Positions 44,884 through 55,246 are shown, numbered from the stretch's first letter. The stretch: DNA of 64,000 bases from Anianabacter salinae (GCF_019061145.1 NZ_JAHQZS010000004.1:186001-250000); one strand, 5' to 3'. The notes: generated by a model from the letters alone, not told the origin. Numbers and translations: made by a program.

Positions 44884-45723
44884 ATGAAGCGGCCACGGCG
44901 CTGGAACGACACGGAGGTGCCCGACGGGCTGGCCAGCCCGCTCGACGCGGCGATCCGGTCACGCGACGCGGCGACGATGCAGATGGTGCGCCGCGCCATC
45001 GACAGCCGCGATGTGCTGCTGGCCTTCCAGCCGGTGATGCAGGCGGCCCGCCCCGATCGCCCTGCCTTCTACGAGGGGCTTCTGCGCGTGCTCGATCCCA
45101 CCGGCCGCGTGATCCCGGCGCGCGACTTCATCGGCGCGGTCGAGGAAACGGAAACCGGGCGGCAGCTTGATTGCCTCGCGCTCGACATCGGCCTGCGCAC
45201 CCTGGCCGAACAGCCGTGGCTGCGGCTGGCGGTCAACATGTCGGCACGGTCCATCGGCTATCCGCCCTGGATGCGCACGCTGAACCACGGTCTGTCCGCC
45301 GATCCCACCGTAGGTGAACGCCTGATTCTCGAGATCACCGAAAGCTCGGCCATGCTGATGCCCGACATCGTTCAGGTGTTCATGGCGGACCTGCAAACGC
45401 GCGGCATCGCCTTTGCGCTGGATGACTTCGGCGCGGGCTACACCTCGTTCCGCTACCTGCGCGATTTCTACTTCGACATCATCAAGATCGACGGACAGTT
45501 CATCGGCGGGATCGCCACCACGCCCGACAACCAGGTCCTGACCCGCGCGCTGATCTCGATCGCGCAGCATTTCGACATGTTCACCGTGGCCGAGGCGGTG
45601 GAACGCCCCGAGGATGCCGATTTCCTGATCGCCGCCGGGATCGACTGCCTTCAGGGCTATCTCTATGCCGCGCCGACGGTGCATCCGCACTGGGCGAAGA
45701 CGCGGGCGCTTGGCACCGGGTAA
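44884..45723 (+). CDS. EAL-domain protein (c-di-GMP phosphodiesterase type)
   Basis: A 279-residue stand-alone EAL domain, no sensor or membrane segment. Motifs: FYEGLLRV in place of EALLR (the Glu is kept), VNMSARS (Asn), LEITESS (Glu), [11 protein letters not shown] (both Asp), IIKIDGQFI (Lys) and TVAEAVE (Glu), then LQGYLYA. All metal and catalytic positions appear present, so hydrolysis of c-di-GMP to pGpG is plausible, although the EGL variant is also seen in active and degenerate members. The ATG at 44884 follows GGGAGACAGGCG. Confidence 0.87.
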   Translation: MKRPRRWNDTEVPDGLASPLDAAIRSRDAATMQMVRRAIDSRDVLLAFQPVMQAARPDRPAFYEGLLRVLDPTGRVIPARDFIGAVEETETGRQLDCLALDIGLRTLAEQPWLRLAVNMSARSIGYPPWMRTLNHGLSADPTVGERLILEITESSAMLMPDIVQVFMADLQTRGIAFALDDFGAGYTSFRYLRDFYFDIIKIDGQFIGGIATTPDNQVLTRALISIAQHFDMFTVAEAVERPEDADFLIAAGIDCLQGYLYAAPTVHPHWAKTRALGTG

Positions 45724-45841
45724 CCGCTGTTTGCCAGTCCCCGCCACCCCCGGTATACCCCGGAACACCGGGCAGCGGGGGCTTGCCATGTTGGGCCATC
45801 CCGTGAACGTTGCCCCGGCAGGATTCTTACGGGAGAGACCC

Positions 45842-47017
45842 ATGACCAATGTCGTCATCGCCTCCGCCGCGCGTACGCCGGTCGGCAGCTTCAACGGCGC
45901 TTTCGCCAACACCCCCGCCCATGATCTGGGCGCCACGGTTCTGCAGGAACTCGTCGCGCGCGCGGGCATCGACGCGTCAGAGGTAAGCGAGACGATCCTC
46001 GGGCAGGTGCTGACCGCCGGTCAGGGCCAGAACCCCGCGCGCCAGGCGCACATCAACGCTGGTCTGCCGATCGAATCGGCGGCATGGTCGATCAACCAGG
46101 TCTGCGGCTCGGGCCTGCGTGCCGTGGCGCTTGCCGCCCAGCACATCCAGCTTGGCGATGCCGACATCGTCGCGGCGGGCGGGCAGGAAAACATGTCGCT
46201 TTCGCCCCACGTCGCGCACCTGCGCGCCGGTCACAAGATGGGCGACATGAAGTTCATCGATTCGATGATCCGCGACGGGCTTTGGGATGCCTTCAACGGC
46301 TACCACATGGGCCAGACCGCCGAGAACGTCGCCGAAAAGTGGCAGATCAGCCGCGACCAGCAGGACGAATTCGCCGTCGCCAGCCAGAACAAGGCCGAGG
46401 CGGCGCAGAAGGCAGGCAAGTTCAAGGACGAGATCGTTCCCTTCACCGTCAAGACCCGCAAGGGCGACATCGTGGTCGGCGATGACGAATACATCCGCCA
46501 CGGCGCCACGATGGAAGCGATGCAGAAACTGCGCCCCGCCTTCACCAAGGACGGCAGCGTCACCGCCGCCAATGCCAGCGGCCTGAACGACGGCGCGGCG
46601 GGCGTCCTGCTGATGTCCGCCGAGAACGCGGAAAAGCGCGGGATCAATCCGTTGGCGCGGATCGTGTCCTACGCCACCACCGGCCTCGATCCGTCGATCA
46701 TGGGCGCGGGCCCGATCTATGCCAGCCGCAAGGCGCTGGAAAAGGCGGGCTGGAAGCCCGAGGACCTGGACCTTGTTGAGGCGAACGAAGCCTTTGCCGC
46801 GCAGGCCTGCGCCGTGAACAAGGACATGGGCTGGAACCCGTCCATCGTGAACGTCAACGGCGGCGCCATCGCCATCGGTCACCCCATCGGTGCATCCGGC
46901 GCGCGCATCCTCAACACCCTGCTGTTCGAGATGCAGCGCCGCGACGCCAAGCGCGGTCTCGCCACGCTGTGCATCGGTGGCGGCATGGGCGTTGCCATGT
47001 GCGTTGAGCGCCCCTGA
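45842..47017 (+). CDS. phaA: Acetyl-CoA acetyltransferase (beta-ketothiolase)
   Basis: Condenses two acetyl-CoA to acetoacetyl-CoA for PHB synthesis and for entry to the ethylmalonyl-CoA pathway. 391 residues. The nucleophile is C88 in [19 protein letters not shown], the base His in [14 protein letters not shown] and the second Cys in [10 protein letters not shown] are all present. GGGAGAGACCC precedes the ATG. phaB follows after an intergenic hairpin, giving the common phaAB order. Confidence 0.96.
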   Translation: MTNVVIASAARTPVGSFNGAFANTPAHDLGATVLQELVARAGIDASEVSETILGQVLTAGQGQNPARQAHINAGLPIESAAWSINQVCGSGLRAVALAAQHIQLGDADIVAAGGQENMSLSPHVAHLRAGHKMGDMKFIDSMIRDGLWDAFNGYHMGQTAENVAEKWQISRDQQDEFAVASQNKAEAAQKAGKFKDEIVPFTVKTRKGDIVVGDDEYIRHGATMEAMQKLRPAFTKDGSVTAANASGLNDGAAGVLLMSAENAEKRGINPLARIVSYATTGLDPSIMGAGPIYASRKALEKAGWKPEDLDLVEANEAFAAQACAVNKDMGWNPSIVNVNGGAIAIGHPIGASGARILNTLLFEMQRRDAKRGLATLCIGGGMGVAMCVERP

Positions 47018-47031
47018 TCCGAAAGAAGATT

Positions 47032-47064
47032 GCAAGGGCGCGCAATATTATTGCGCGCCCTTGC
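47032..47064 (+). terminator. phaA-phaB intercistronic hairpin
   Basis: GCAAGGGCGCGCAAT-ATT-ATTGCGCGCCCTTGC is a perfect 15-bp stem with a 3-base loop, 15 bp after the phaA stop and 46 bp before the phaB start. No T-run follows, so it may act as an mRNA-stabilising or attenuating element rather than a full terminator. Confidence 0.7.
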
Positions 47065-47110
47065 CTTCTGGGATAACACAATTGCCGAAAGCCATACTAA
47101 GGAGGAGAGC

Positions 47111-47833
47111 ATGGCCCGAGTTGCACTTGTTACGGGGGGAACGCGCGGCATAGGCGCGGCGATCTCGAAGGCGCTGAAAGAAGCAGGTTTCGAGGTTGCG
47201 GCGAACTACGCCGGAAACGACGACGCCGCCCGCAAATTCACCGACGAGACCGGCATCAAGACCTACAAGTGGTCGGTCGCCGATTACGACGCCTGCAAGG
47301 CGGGCGCCGCGCAGGTCGAGGCCGATCTTGGCCCCATCGACATCGTGGTCGCCAACGCGGGCATCACCCGCGACGCGCCGTTCCACAAGATGACGCCGCA
47401 GCAGTGGCACGAGGTTGTCGACACCAACCTTACCGGCGTGTTCAACACAGTTCACCCGCTCTGGCCCGGCATGCGCGAACGCAAGTTCGGCCGCGTCGTG
47501 GTGATCTCGTCGATCAACGGCCAGAAGGGCCAGTTCGCGCAAGTGAACTATGCCGCGACCAAGGCGGGCGATCTGGGCATCGTGAAATCGCTGGCGCAGG
47601 AAGGCGCGCGCGCAGGCATCACCGCCAACGCGATCTGCCCCGGCTACATCGCGACCGAGATGGTGATGGCTGTGCCGGAAAAGGTGCGCGAGTCGATCAT
47701 CGCGCAGATCCCGGCGGGACGGCTGGGCGAGCCAGAGGAAATCGCGCGCTGCGTGGTGTTCCTGGCGTCGGACGACTCGGGCTTCATCAACGGCTCGACG
47801 ATCTCGGCCAACGGGGCGCAGTTCTTCGTCTGA
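47111..47833 (+). CDS. phaB: Acetoacetyl-CoA reductase
   Basis: NADPH-dependent reduction of acetoacetyl-CoA to (R)-3-hydroxybutyryl-CoA. 240 residues, the PhaB length. Cofactor motif TGGTRGIG, ANAGITRD, catalytic Ser133/134 in VISSINGQKGQF, and Y147-AAT-K151. NSD-like specificity segments (GYIATEMVMAVPEKV) match PhaB rather than FabG. GGAGGAGAGC precedes the ATG. Terminated at 47858. Confidence 0.95.
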   Translation: MARVALVTGGTRGIGAAISKALKEAGFEVAANYAGNDDAARKFTDETGIKTYKWSVADYDACKAGAAQVEADLGPIDIVVANAGITRDAPFHKMTPQQWHEVVDTNLTGVFNTVHPLWPGMRERKFGRVVVISSINGQKGQFAQVNYAATKAGDLGIVKSLAQEGARAGITANAICPGYIATEMVMAVPEKVRESIIAQIPAGRLGEPEEIARCVVFLASDDSGFINGSTISANGAQFFV

Positions 47834-47857
47834 CCCTGCCCGGCGCGAAACGAAAAA

Positions 47858-47880
47858 GGGCCGCCCCTGTCGGGCGGCCC
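47858..47880 (+). terminator. Terminator after phaB
   Basis: The stem GGGCCGCC / GGCGGCCC is preceded by an A-run and followed by GAATTCTG. It lies between the convergent phaB and DUF465 genes and could act in both directions (A-run reads as T-run on the minus strand). Confidence 0.75.
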
Positions 47881-47908
47881 GAATTCTGTCAGGATGATGC
47901 GGCGCGGA

Positions 47909-48079
47909 TCACGCGTTGGCGCTCAGGCGCTCGATCTCTTCCTTGAGGCGAAGTTTCTGCTTTTTCAACTGGCTGATATGAAGTGCGTCGGTGGCCGGAC
48001 TGCGTTGCGCAGATTCCACCTCAACCGACAAGGCGTCGTGCTTGCGGCGAAGCTGCTGCAGGTGCGCGGTCAAACTCAT
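47909..48079 (-). CDS. DUF465/YdcH-family coiled-coil protein
   Basis: A 56-residue, highly charged helical protein (LTAHLQQLRRKHDALSVEVE, then ISQLKKQKLRLKEEIERL), the DUF465 (YdcH) pattern. These are short cytoplasmic coiled coils of unknown function, often highly expressed. The ATG at 48079 follows AAGGAGGAC; the open frame upstream is not needed. Confidence 0.88.
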   Translation of the reverse strand: MSLTAHLQQLRRKHDALSVEVESAQRSPATDALHISQLKKQKLRLKEEIERLSANA

Positions 48080-48177
48080 GGTCCGTCCTCCTTCATGGCT
48101 ATGAATGACCACAGTGCAGCACGAATTCGCTCGTCTGTCACCTGCGGGTTACAAAGGATTCGCGCAATCGGCTGGTT

Positions 48178-48930
48178 TCAGCACCAATCCACCGGCAACG
48201 CCGCGCCGTCGCGCTGGACCGCCTCGATTTCGGGCCGGAATGGATCGTTCGCGCTGTCCCCACCCCGATCGTGCAGGATCAACGGCGGGAGCATGCGGAA
48301 CGCAGCGCGCGATCCCTTGCGGGCGTGCAGGATCACCCGCTCGGGCGCGCGGTCCGGATGCGCCTGAAGCGGCAACAGACGCACCGCGCCCAGCCTCGTG
48401 TCGAAGGCCGCCAGCAGTTCAGGAAGCCGCTCGACCCGCTGGATGACCGTCAGGGTTCCGCCAGCCACAAGGCGGCGCACGGCGGCATCCACCCAGACCG
48501 CCAGCGGCATCTCGCCCCCAAAGGCCACGGCGCGGCCCGCGTCGCGCGCCTCAGTCCCGCGGGAGGGCTGGAAATAGGGCGGGTTCATCAGGACGTGGTC
48601 AAAGCCCTGTTGCCGCAGGCCGGGGGGCAGCGCGGCGATGTCGGCCAGGGCCACCTCGGCGGGAATGTCGTTGCGCACCGCGTTGGCCCGGGCCAGCGCG
48701 GCATACTCCGGCTGCACCTCGACCCCGGTCAGCGCCAGCCCCGAAACCCGCGCGCCAAGGCAGAACATCGCCGCCCCCACGCCGCAGCCAAGGTCCAGCA
48801 CCCGCGCGCCCGTGCCCGCAGGCACAGCCGCCGCCAGCATCACCGCATCGCTGCCCGCCCGGTATCCGCTGCGCGGCTGCTCCAGCACAACCTTGCCGCC
48901 GAGAAACCGGTCGAGCGTGGTTACCGTCAC
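48178..48930 (-). CDS. TrmN6-like tRNA (adenine-N6)-methyltransferase
   Basis: A 250-residue class I SAM methyltransferase: VLDLGCGVGAAMFCLG (motif I), GVEVQPEYAALARANA (motif II acid) and VLMNPPYFQP (NPPY of N6-adenine enzymes), with the N-terminal FLGGKVVLEQPRSGYRAGSDAVML segment typical of the TrmN6/YfiC family acting on A37 of tRNA-Val. The tRNA target is inferred from the family. Its start overlaps the DUF2007 stop by 4 bp. Confidence 0.87.
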   Translation of the reverse strand: MTVTTLDRFLGGKVVLEQPRSGYRAGSDAVMLAAAVPAGTGARVLDLGCGVGAAMFCLGARVSGLALTGVEVQPEYAALARANAVRNDIPAEVALADIAALPPGLRQQGFDHVLMNPPYFQPSRGTEARDAGRAVAFGGEMPLAVWVDAAVRRLVAGGTLTVIQRVERLPELLAAFDTRLGAVRLLPLQAHPDRAPERVILHARKGSRAAFRMLPPLILHDRGGDSANDPFRPEIEAVQRDGAALPVDWC

Positions 48931-49142
48931 TGGCCGGTCGGGATCTCGTTGTCCCGCAGCACGGCGCTCGCGCGGAAATGGTCGCTGTCGCGCACCATCA
49001 TCCGGCGCGGCAATATGCCAATGGAGCCTTCAAGGACGCTCATGTGGACGTCCATCTGGAAGCACTCTATACCCTCGCCCTCAAGGAGCGCCGTGGCGTA
49101 GGCGATCAGCGTCGGATCGTTGGTGCGCATAAGCTCTTTCAT
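48927..49142 (-). CDS. DUF2007 small protein
   Basis: A 71-residue protein matching the DUF2007 (putative signal-transducing) fold: KELMRTNDPTLIAYATALLE, then GIECFQMDVHMSVLEGSIGI, LPRRMMV. Related to a ferredoxin-like half of PII-type folds; function unknown. Coupled by ATGA to the TrmN6-like gene and divergent from the polyprenyl synthase gene. Confidence 0.88.
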   Translation of the reverse strand: MKELMRTNDPTLIAYATALLEGEGIECFQMDVHMSVLEGSIGILPRRMMVRDSDHFRASAVLRDNEIPTGQ

Positions 49143-49197
49143 GGGGCTGATCTAGGATCAGTTCTGCCGCAATGTCGAGACGTTGACTGGAAAACGC

Positions 49198-50199
49198 ATG
49201 AGCCTCGATCACGCCGAGACCAAACCGCATGAACGCCTAGCCTCTGCCCTGTCGGGCGACATGGTGGCGGTCAACGCGCTGATCCAGAAGCGTATGGCAT
49301 CGCGCCACGCGCCGCGCATCCCCGAGGTGTCGGCGCACCTGATCGACGCGGGCGGCAAACGGCTGCGGCCTTTGCTGACGCTCGCTGCCGCGCGGCTCTG
49401 CGGCTACGCGGGCGATCACCACATCCGGCTGGCCGCGACGGTCGAGTTCATCCACACCGCGACGCTGCTGCACGACGATGTGGTCGATGAAAGCGGCAAG
49501 CGGCGCGGACGGCCCACGGCGAACCTTCTGTGGGACAACAAATCAAGCGTGCTGGTGGGCGACTACCTGTTCGCGCGGTCGTTCCAACTGATGGTGGAAA
49601 CCGGCTCGCTGCGGGTGCTCGACATCCTGGCCAACGCCGCCGCCACCATCGCCGAGGGCGAAGTGCTGCAACTGACCGCCGCGCAGGATCTTGCGACCAC
49701 CGAAGACATCTATCTGCAGATCGTGCGCGGCAAGACGGCGGCGCTGTTCTCGGCGGCAACGCAGGTCGGCGGCGTGATCGCGGACGCGGGGGCAGAGGCG
49801 GAACAGGCGCTGTTCGACTACGGCGACGCGCTTGGGATCAGCTTTCAGATCGTCGACGATCTTCTGGACTACGACGGAGACAGCGGCGCGACCGGCAAGA
49901 ACGTCGGCGACGATTTCCGCGAGCGCAAGCTGACGCTGCCGGTCATAAAGGCGGTGGCCGCCGCCGATGACGAGGAACGCGCGTTCTGGCGCCGCGTGAT
50001 CGCCAAGGGCGATCAGCAGGACGGCGATCTGGAGCATGCGATGGCGCTCATGGCGCGGCACGGAACGCTGGCAGCCACGCGCGACGACGCCATCGCATGG
50101 TCGGACACCGCCAAGGCCGCGATCCTGCGCCTGCCGGAGGGCGATCTGCGGGGCATGCTGCATGATCTGGCCGATTACGTCGTGGCGCGGATCAGCTAG
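49198..50199 (+). CDS. Polyprenyl diphosphate synthase (ubiquinone side chain)
   Basis: Long-chain trans-prenyl transferase, 333 residues, making the octa- or decaprenyl tail of ubiquinone. First Asp-rich motif LLHDDVVDES, second VDDLLDYDG, with GGKRLRPLL and GEVLQL segments. Chain length cannot be read off, though Rhodobacterales use Q10 (decaprenyl, established), making a DdsA-type enzyme most likely. An ATG at 49198 is chosen over TTG at 49183. Convergent with ispE. Confidence 0.92.
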   Translation: MSLDHAETKPHERLASALSGDMVAVNALIQKRMASRHAPRIPEVSAHLIDAGGKRLRPLLTLAAARLCGYAGDHHIRLAATVEFIHTATLLHDDVVDESGKRRGRPTANLLWDNKSSVLVGDYLFARSFQLMVETGSLRVLDILANAAATIAEGEVLQLTAAQDLATTEDIYLQIVRGKTAALFSAATQVGGVIADAGAEAEQALFDYGDALGISFQIVDDLLDYDGDSGATGKNVGDDFRERKLTLPVIKAVAAADDEERAFWRRVIAKGDQQDGDLEHAMALMARHGTLAATRDDAIAWSDTAKAAILRLPEGDLRGMLHDLADYVVARIS

Positions 50200-50232
50200 G
50201 CGGGCGGCGCGCTGCGTCAGGACTGCGTATTT

Positions 50233-51084
50233 TTACAAAGAAGAAGCCGGGGCGCGGGCAATGGGGCTGGCGGCGGTGGTCCACCAGTCGGGGCACCCGC
50301 GCTGCAACGTGGCGGCGGCAGCCTCGGCCTCGGCGCGCGCGGCATAGAGGCCGAAGCACGTCGCGCCAGAGCCAGACATGCGCGACAGAAGGCACCCCTC
50401 GGTTGCCGCGATCCGCGCAAGCGCGGTGCCGACTTCGGGGGCGATGTGCTTGGCCGGAGGTTCGAGATCGTTGCGCTGCGCGGCAAGCCAGGCCGCCAGC
50501 GCCGCCGCATCCGGCCAGGCAGGCAGCGCGCGCGGCATCGGCGCGTTGTCCTTGCGGCCCAGCGCGGCAAAGACGGCAGGGGTCGGCACCTCGACGCCCG
50601 GATTGACCAGCACAAGGTGAAACGGCGGCAAGTGAGGAACAGCGGTCAGCGTCTCGCCGATGCCTTCCATCCGCACCGGACGCGCGGTCAGGCAGACCGG
50701 CACGTCGGCGCCAAGCGACAGGATGTCCTTCGGCTCTGGCAGGGCACGTCCGGTAGCGCGGGCCACCGCCAACAGCGTTGCAGCGGCATCCGATGATCCT
50801 CCGCCGATGCCGGAAGCGGCAGGCAGATGCTTGTCGAGCGTGATCGCAAGGCCGGACGCCCCCATCAGGGCGGCGGCGCGCATTACGAGGTTGCCACCGT
50901 CCACCGGCACACCCGCCGCGCGCGGGCCGGTCACGGTGAACCCCTCGCCGGGTGTCACGCGCACGGTATCGCCGACATCGGCAAAGACCACGAGGCTGTC
51001 GAGCAGGTGATACCCGTCGGCGCGCTGGCCGGTCACATGAAGCGTCAGGTTGATCTTGGCGGGCGCGAAGACCTCAGCCGTCAT
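50233..51084 (-). CDS. ispE: 4-diphosphocytidyl-2-C-methyl-D-erythritol kinase
   Basis: MEP-pathway GHMP kinase, 283 residues. [20 protein letters not shown] is diagnostic (catalytic Lys in AKINL), followed by the ATP loop [18 protein letters not shown] and the C-terminal [13 protein letters not shown]. Its start overlaps the TPR gene's end by 11 bp. It supplies isoprenoid precursors, matching the convergent polyprenyl synthase gene in pathway. Confidence 0.95.
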   Translation of the reverse strand: MTAEVFAPAKINLTLHVTGQRADGYHLLDSLVVFADVGDTVRVTPGEGFTVTGPRAAGVPVDGGNLVMRAAALMGASGLAITLDKHLPAASGIGGGSSDAAATLLAVARATGRALPEPKDILSLGADVPVCLTARPVRMEGIGETLTAVPHLPPFHLVLVNPGVEVPTPAVFAALGRKDNAPMPRALPAWPDAAALAAWLAAQRNDLEPPAKHIAPEVGTALARIAATEGCLLSRMSGSGATCFGLYAARAEAEAAAATLQRGCPDWWTTAASPIARAPASSL

Positions 51085-52768
51085 TCGCCACCGCGATCGG
51101 CGCCTCGCCCTCGGCCGCGCGCACCTGGTCAAGGCCGACCTCGAGCTTGCGGCGGATGCGCTCGGCGTCTGTTTCCTCGGGGTCGAAGGAAAGGGCGCGG
51201 CGCCACTGGAACCGGGCTTCCAGCTTGCGGCCGACCGCCCAGTAGGCGTCGCCGAGGTGGTCGTTGATGACAGGGTCCACCGCCACCAGTTCGACCGCGC
51301 GCTCCAGCTGCGTCACCGCGCCCGGGTAATCGCCTGTCTTGAACAGGGCCCAGCCAAGGCTGTCGACGATGTACCCGGAATTGGGCTGCGCGGCGACCGC
51401 GCGCTCGATCAGGTCAAGCGCCTCGTCCATGTTCTCGTTCATCTCGACGTAGGAATAGCCGAGGTAGTTCAGCACCTGCGGCTGTTCGGGGTTCAGCGAC
51501 AGCGCCTTGCGGAAATCGGATTCGGCGCCGGGCCAGTCCTCGGTCTGTTCGCGAGACACGCCGCGCGCGAAGTAGGTCAGCCATTGCTCTGGACGCTCGC
51601 TGTCGAAGGTGGCGATGGCCTTGTCGTAGGCGGACGCGGCAGGCGCATACCGTTCCAGCCGCCGCAGCGCGTCGCCCAGCGCGACGTGGGCGACCGTCGA
51701 CGACGCGAAATCGCGCGACAGCTGTTCCAGCACCTCGACCGCCGCGTCGGTGTTGCCGGAGGCATACAGCGCCTCGGCGCGGCCGATCTCGGCATCGAGA
51801 TAGGACGGATGGTCGCGCGGCACCTCGGCATAGGCCGCAGCCGCAAGGTCATGAAGCTGGAGGCGGTCCAGCAAGGATGCCGTCAGCAAGAGCGCATCGA
51901 TATGGCCGGGGCGCAGCGCCTGCGCGATGCGCGCATACATCAGCACATAGTTGGCGTCCGCGTCCGCAGCCAGCGCGCCGCCGACCATGAAGAACACCTC
52001 GGCGGCGCCGTCGCGCGCGCTTTCGATCATGTCGAAGTCCAGCCGCTCGCCCGCCGCAAGCTGCATCCGAAGGGCGGCGATCTGGTCGTCGCCGCCGTCC
52101 GGGAAGGCCGCGTCGATCATCGCGATGGCATCGTCGTTGCGTTCAAGCTGCGAGAGCACCTGCGCATGGGTGACGATGCCGCGCCGCGACAGGCCGATGT
52201 TGCCCGAAATCTCGCCGGACAGGATCGCGTCGGCGGACTCGTAGTCGCCGACCAGCGCATAGGCGAGCGCCTTGTGGTAGAAGCCGAACGCCTCGACGCC
52301 TTCGGTGGCGGCGGCGGCATCGAACTGCTCCAGCGCGGTGCTGAACTCGCCAAGACCGACCGTCGCCCAGGCCGTCAGCAGCCCGTCGACAAGCGGGCCG
52401 ACCCGGTCGCCGGTGTCCAGATCGTCAAGCGCGGTCGCGTAATCCTCGCGCCGGAAGTCATCGCCCAGAAGCGCCATCCAGGCGATCTGGCTGTCGACGC
52501 CCATCTCGGCCATGCGCAGCGAAATCTCGACCGCACGCCCCAGATCGCCCGCGCCCAGGAATGAACGCACCGCGTTCTCCATCAGGGCGGGGTTGGCGGG
52601 ATCGGCCCGCAGCGCCTGCGAGAAATACTCCGCAGAGGCGGTGAAATCGTTGGCGATGATCGCCTGCCGTCCCGCCAGATAGGACCCGGCAAGGCCCTGC
52701 GCGGACAAAGGCGCGGCCAGCGTCGCGGCGGCAAGGACAAGGGCGGTCAGGACAGACGGGCGTTTCAC
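51074..52768 (-). CDS. Tetratricopeptide-repeat secreted protein
   Basis: A 564-residue protein with a signal peptide (residues 1-23, ending LSAQ) and TPR-type helical repeats throughout. Examples are [40 protein letters not shown] and [20 protein letters not shown]. The pattern resembles the periplasmic TPR proteins of alphaproteobacteria that usually sit next to ispE, as it does here. It likely scaffolds an envelope complex; the partner is unknown. GTG start at 52768. Confidence 0.87.
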   Translation of the reverse strand: MKRPSVLTALVLAAATLAAPLSAQGLAGSYLAGRQAIIANDFTASAEYFSQALRADPANPALMENAVRSFLGAGDLGRAVEISLRMAEMGVDSQIAWMALLGDDFRREDYATALDDLDTGDRVGPLVDGLLTAWATVGLGEFSTALEQFDAAAATEGVEAFGFYHKALAYALVGDYESADAILSGEISGNIGLSRRGIVTHAQVLSQLERNDDAIAMIDAAFPDGGDDQIAALRMQLAAGERLDFDMIESARDGAAEVFFMVGGALAADADANYVLMYARIAQALRPGHIDALLLTASLLDRLQLHDLAAAAYAEVPRDHPSYLDAEIGRAEALYASGNTDAAVEVLEQLSRDFASSTVAHVALGDALRRLERYAPAASAYDKAIATFDSERPEQWLTYFARGVSREQTEDWPGAESDFRKALSLNPEQPQVLNYLGYSYVEMNENMDEALDLIERAVAAQPNSGYIVDSLGWALFKTGDYPGAVTQLERAVELVAVDPVINDHLGDAYWAVGRKLEARFQWRRALSFDPEETDAERIRRKLEVGLDQVRAAEGEAPIAVANDG

Positions 52769-52834
52769 GGTGGCGGTGCCTCGCAGAAGAAGATTTGACG
52801 AAGACTAGCACTTGCCCCGCGATCCGCAACGAAA

Positions 52835-52854
52835 GGGCCGCCAAACGGCGGCCC
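52835..52854 (-). terminator. Terminator of the ETF-QO gene
   Basis: GGGCCGCC-AAAC-GGCGGCCC lies 16 bp past the stop of the leftward ETF-QO gene and is followed on the minus strand by TTTCGTT, an acceptable intrinsic terminator. Confidence 0.75.
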
Positions 52855-52869
52855 GATCACGGCGGTTTG

Positions 52870-54525
52870 TTACATGTTGGGGTAATTCGGCCCGTCGCCG
52901 CCCTGCGGGACTGTCCAGACGATGTTCTGGGAGGGGTCCTTGATGTCGCAGGTCTTGCAGTGCACGCAGTTCTGGAAGTTGATGACAAAGCGCGGCTCCT
53001 TGCCGTCTTCTTCGACGAACTCGTAAACGCCTGCCGGGCAATAGCGCTGCGACAGCCCCGCATATTTCGGCAAGTTCACCGCGACCGGCACCTTGGCATC
53101 CTTCAGCTTGAGGTGCGCGGGCTGGTGTTCCTCGTGGTTGGTCATGGAGAAACTGACGTTGGTCAGCCGGTCGAAACTGATCTTGCCGTCCGGCTTGGGA
53201 TAGTCGATCGGCTTGTGTTTCGACGCCGGTTCCGTCGCCTCGGCATCGGACTTGCCGTGCCTCAGCGTGCCGAAGGGCGACAGCCCGCCGGTGATCGTCT
53301 GGATCCACATGTCCAGCCCGCCAAGCCCGAGCGCGCCGTAAAGGCCGTAGCGTCCCGACAACGGCGCGACGTTGCGCACCTTCTTGAGGTCCTTGCCCAC
53401 GGGGCCATTGCGCAACTCGGTGTCGTAGTCGTCCAGCGTGTCGCCCGCACGGCCAGCCTGCAACGCGGCATGGGCCGCCTCGGCTGCCGCGATGCCGGAA
53501 TGCATGGCGTTGTGGTTGCCCTTGATGCGCGGCAGGTTCACGAGGCCGACCGAACAGCCCAGGATTGCGCCGCCCGGAAACGCCGCCTTGGGCATCGACT
53601 GCGGCCCGCCCTTGGTCACAGCCCGTGCGCCATAGGCAACGCGCTTGCCACCTTCCAGCAGGTCGCGGATCATCGGGTGATGCTTGAGCCGCTGGAATTC
53701 CATGTAGGGGAAAAGGTAGGGGTTCTTGTAGTTCAGATCGACGATCATACCGACATAGACCTGGTTGTTGTCGAGGTGATAGATGAACGATCCGCCGGTG
53801 TTCTTGGACCCAAGCGGCCAGCCCATCGTGTGCACGACCTTGCCGGGCTTGTGCTTTTCGGGATCGACCTCCCAGATTTCCTTCATGCCGAGGCCGAATT
53901 TCTGCGGATCGGAGTCCTTGGCCAGATCGAACTTGGCGATGACCTCTTTCGACAGCGACCCGCGCACGCCTTCGGACAGGAAGACATACTTGCCGTGCAG
54001 CTCCATCCCCGGCTCATAGCCGTCGCCGGGGGTGCCGTCGGGGGTCTTGCCGAACTCGCCCGCGACCACGCCCTTTACCGCGCCGTCCTCGCCATAGACG
54101 ATTTCCGAACAGGACATGCCCGGGAAGATCTCGACGCCCATCTCCTCGGCCTGTTCGGCCATCCAGCGGCAGACGTTGCCCATCGAGACGATATAGTTGC
54201 CGTGGTTGTTCATCAAAGGCGGCATCGGCCAGTTGGGGATGCGCACCTGCCCGGATTCGCCCAGCATGTAGAAATGATCCTCGGTCACCTTGACGGTGAC
54301 GGGCGCGCCCTTGTCCTTCCAGTCGGGGATCAGCCGGTTCAGGCCGGACGGGTCGAGAACCGCGCCCGACAGGATGTGCGCGCCGACCTCGGAGCCCTTT
54401 TCAAGGACCACCACGTTCAGGTCGGCGTCAAGCTGCTTGAGCCGGATCGCGGCGCTCAGGCCCGCAGGCCCCGCCCCAACGATCACCACATCGTATTCCA
54501 TCGACTCGCGCGTCATCTCGGCCAT
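52870..54525 (-). CDS. Electron-transfer flavoprotein:ubiquinone oxidoreductase
   Basis: Membrane-associated FAD/4Fe-4S enzyme passing electrons from ETF (reduced by acyl-CoA dehydrogenases) to ubiquinone. 551 residues. FAD motif VVIVGAGPAGLSAAIRLKQL, GAHILSGAVLDP, ubiquinone/membrane loop (GGSFIYHLDNN to PYMEFQRLKHH), and the C-terminal cluster ligands in CPAGVYEF and NCVHCKTCDIKDP. It should serve Mcd and the DmdC-like enzyme in this window. No etfAB adjoining. Confidence 0.96.
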   Translation of the reverse strand: MAEMTRESMEYDVVIVGAGPAGLSAAIRLKQLDADLNVVVLEKGSEVGAHILSGAVLDPSGLNRLIPDWKDKGAPVTVKVTEDHFYMLGESGQVRIPNWPMPPLMNNHGNYIVSMGNVCRWMAEQAEEMGVEIFPGMSCSEIVYGEDGAVKGVVAGEFGKTPDGTPGDGYEPGMELHGKYVFLSEGVRGSLSKEVIAKFDLAKDSDPQKFGLGMKEIWEVDPEKHKPGKVVHTMGWPLGSKNTGGSFIYHLDNNQVYVGMIVDLNYKNPYLFPYMEFQRLKHHPMIRDLLEGGKRVAYGARAVTKGGPQSMPKAAFPGGAILGCSVGLVNLPRIKGNHNAMHSGIAAAEAAHAALQAGRAGDTLDDYDTELRNGPVGKDLKKVRNVAPLSGRYGLYGALGLGGLDMWIQTITGGLSPFGTLRHGKSDAEATEPASKHKPIDYPKPDGKISFDRLTNVSFSMTNHEEHQPAHLKLKDAKVPVAVNLPKYAGLSQRYCPAGVYEFVEEDGKEPRFVINFQNCVHCKTCDIKDPSQNIVWTVPQGGDGPNYPNM

Positions 54526-54769
54526 TCCATTCCCTTTCCGCCGCGCCCGCGCCGGGGCTGCGTATCTCTTGCGAATTCTGTCGCTGAACGACTACTTAGG
54601 GCGTCACCGGGCGTCAATCACGACAGAACGTAACAACAGGGCCTCAACTCCTGCGCTGCGGCGGACGTTCCCCTTGCAATCGCTTGGCCCAGCAGGTCAT
54701 CTGAGCGGATTGAACCCTACCCGAGACTGGCGGCCCTGCGCCGCCCGTGTCATTTGTGCGAGAACGGTC
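54526..54769. other. Divergent region between ETF-QO and greA
   Basis: 244 bp with no gene seen. It holds a GGGCGTCA direct repeat (near 54600 and 54610) and must contain promoters for both genes; no confident -35/-10 pair was picked. Confidence 0.4.
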
Positions 54770-55240
54770 ATGGACAAGATCCTCCTGACGAAAGACGGCC
54801 ACGACGCCCTGAACAAGGAACTCAAGCGCCTGAAATCCATCGAGCGGCCCGAGATCATTCGCGCCATCGCCGAGGCGCGCGAGCATGGCGATCTGTCCGA
54901 GAACGCCGAGTATCATTCCGCGCGCGAGAAGCAGAGCTTCATCGAGGGCCGCATCAAGGAGCTTGAGGGCATCCTGTCGCTCGCCGAGGTGGTCAACACC
55001 GCCAAGCTATCCGGCACGATCAAGTTCGGCGCCACGGTTCGGATCGTCGACGAGGACACCGACGAGGAACGCACCTACCAGATCGTCGGAGAGCCCGAGG
55101 CGGACATCGAGGGCGGCAAGCTGAACATCAAGTCACCGCTCGCCCGCGCGCTGATCGGCAAGGACGAGGGCGACAGTGTCGAGGTCCGCACCCCCGGCGG
55201 CGAGAAAAGTTATGAGATCCTGAGCGTCGCGTATAACTAG
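54770..55240 (+). CDS. greA: Transcript cleavage factor GreA
   Basis: Rescues backtracked RNA polymerase by stimulating transcript cleavage. 156 residues: N-terminal coiled coil with the tip acids in HGDLSENAEYHSAREKQ, then the C-terminal FKBP-like domain (TYQIVGEPEADIEGGKLNI, NIKSPLARALIGKDEGD, VEVRTPGGEKSYEIL). All the usual features are intact. It precedes the uncharacterised 351-residue gene by 6 bp. Confidence 0.97.
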   Translation: MDKILLTKDGHDALNKELKRLKSIERPEIIRAIAEAREHGDLSENAEYHSAREKQSFIEGRIKELEGILSLAEVVNTAKLSGTIKFGATVRIVDEDTDEERTYQIVGEPEADIEGGKLNIKSPLARALIGKDEGDSVEVRTPGGEKSYEILSVAYN

Positions 55241-55246
55241 GCGCTG

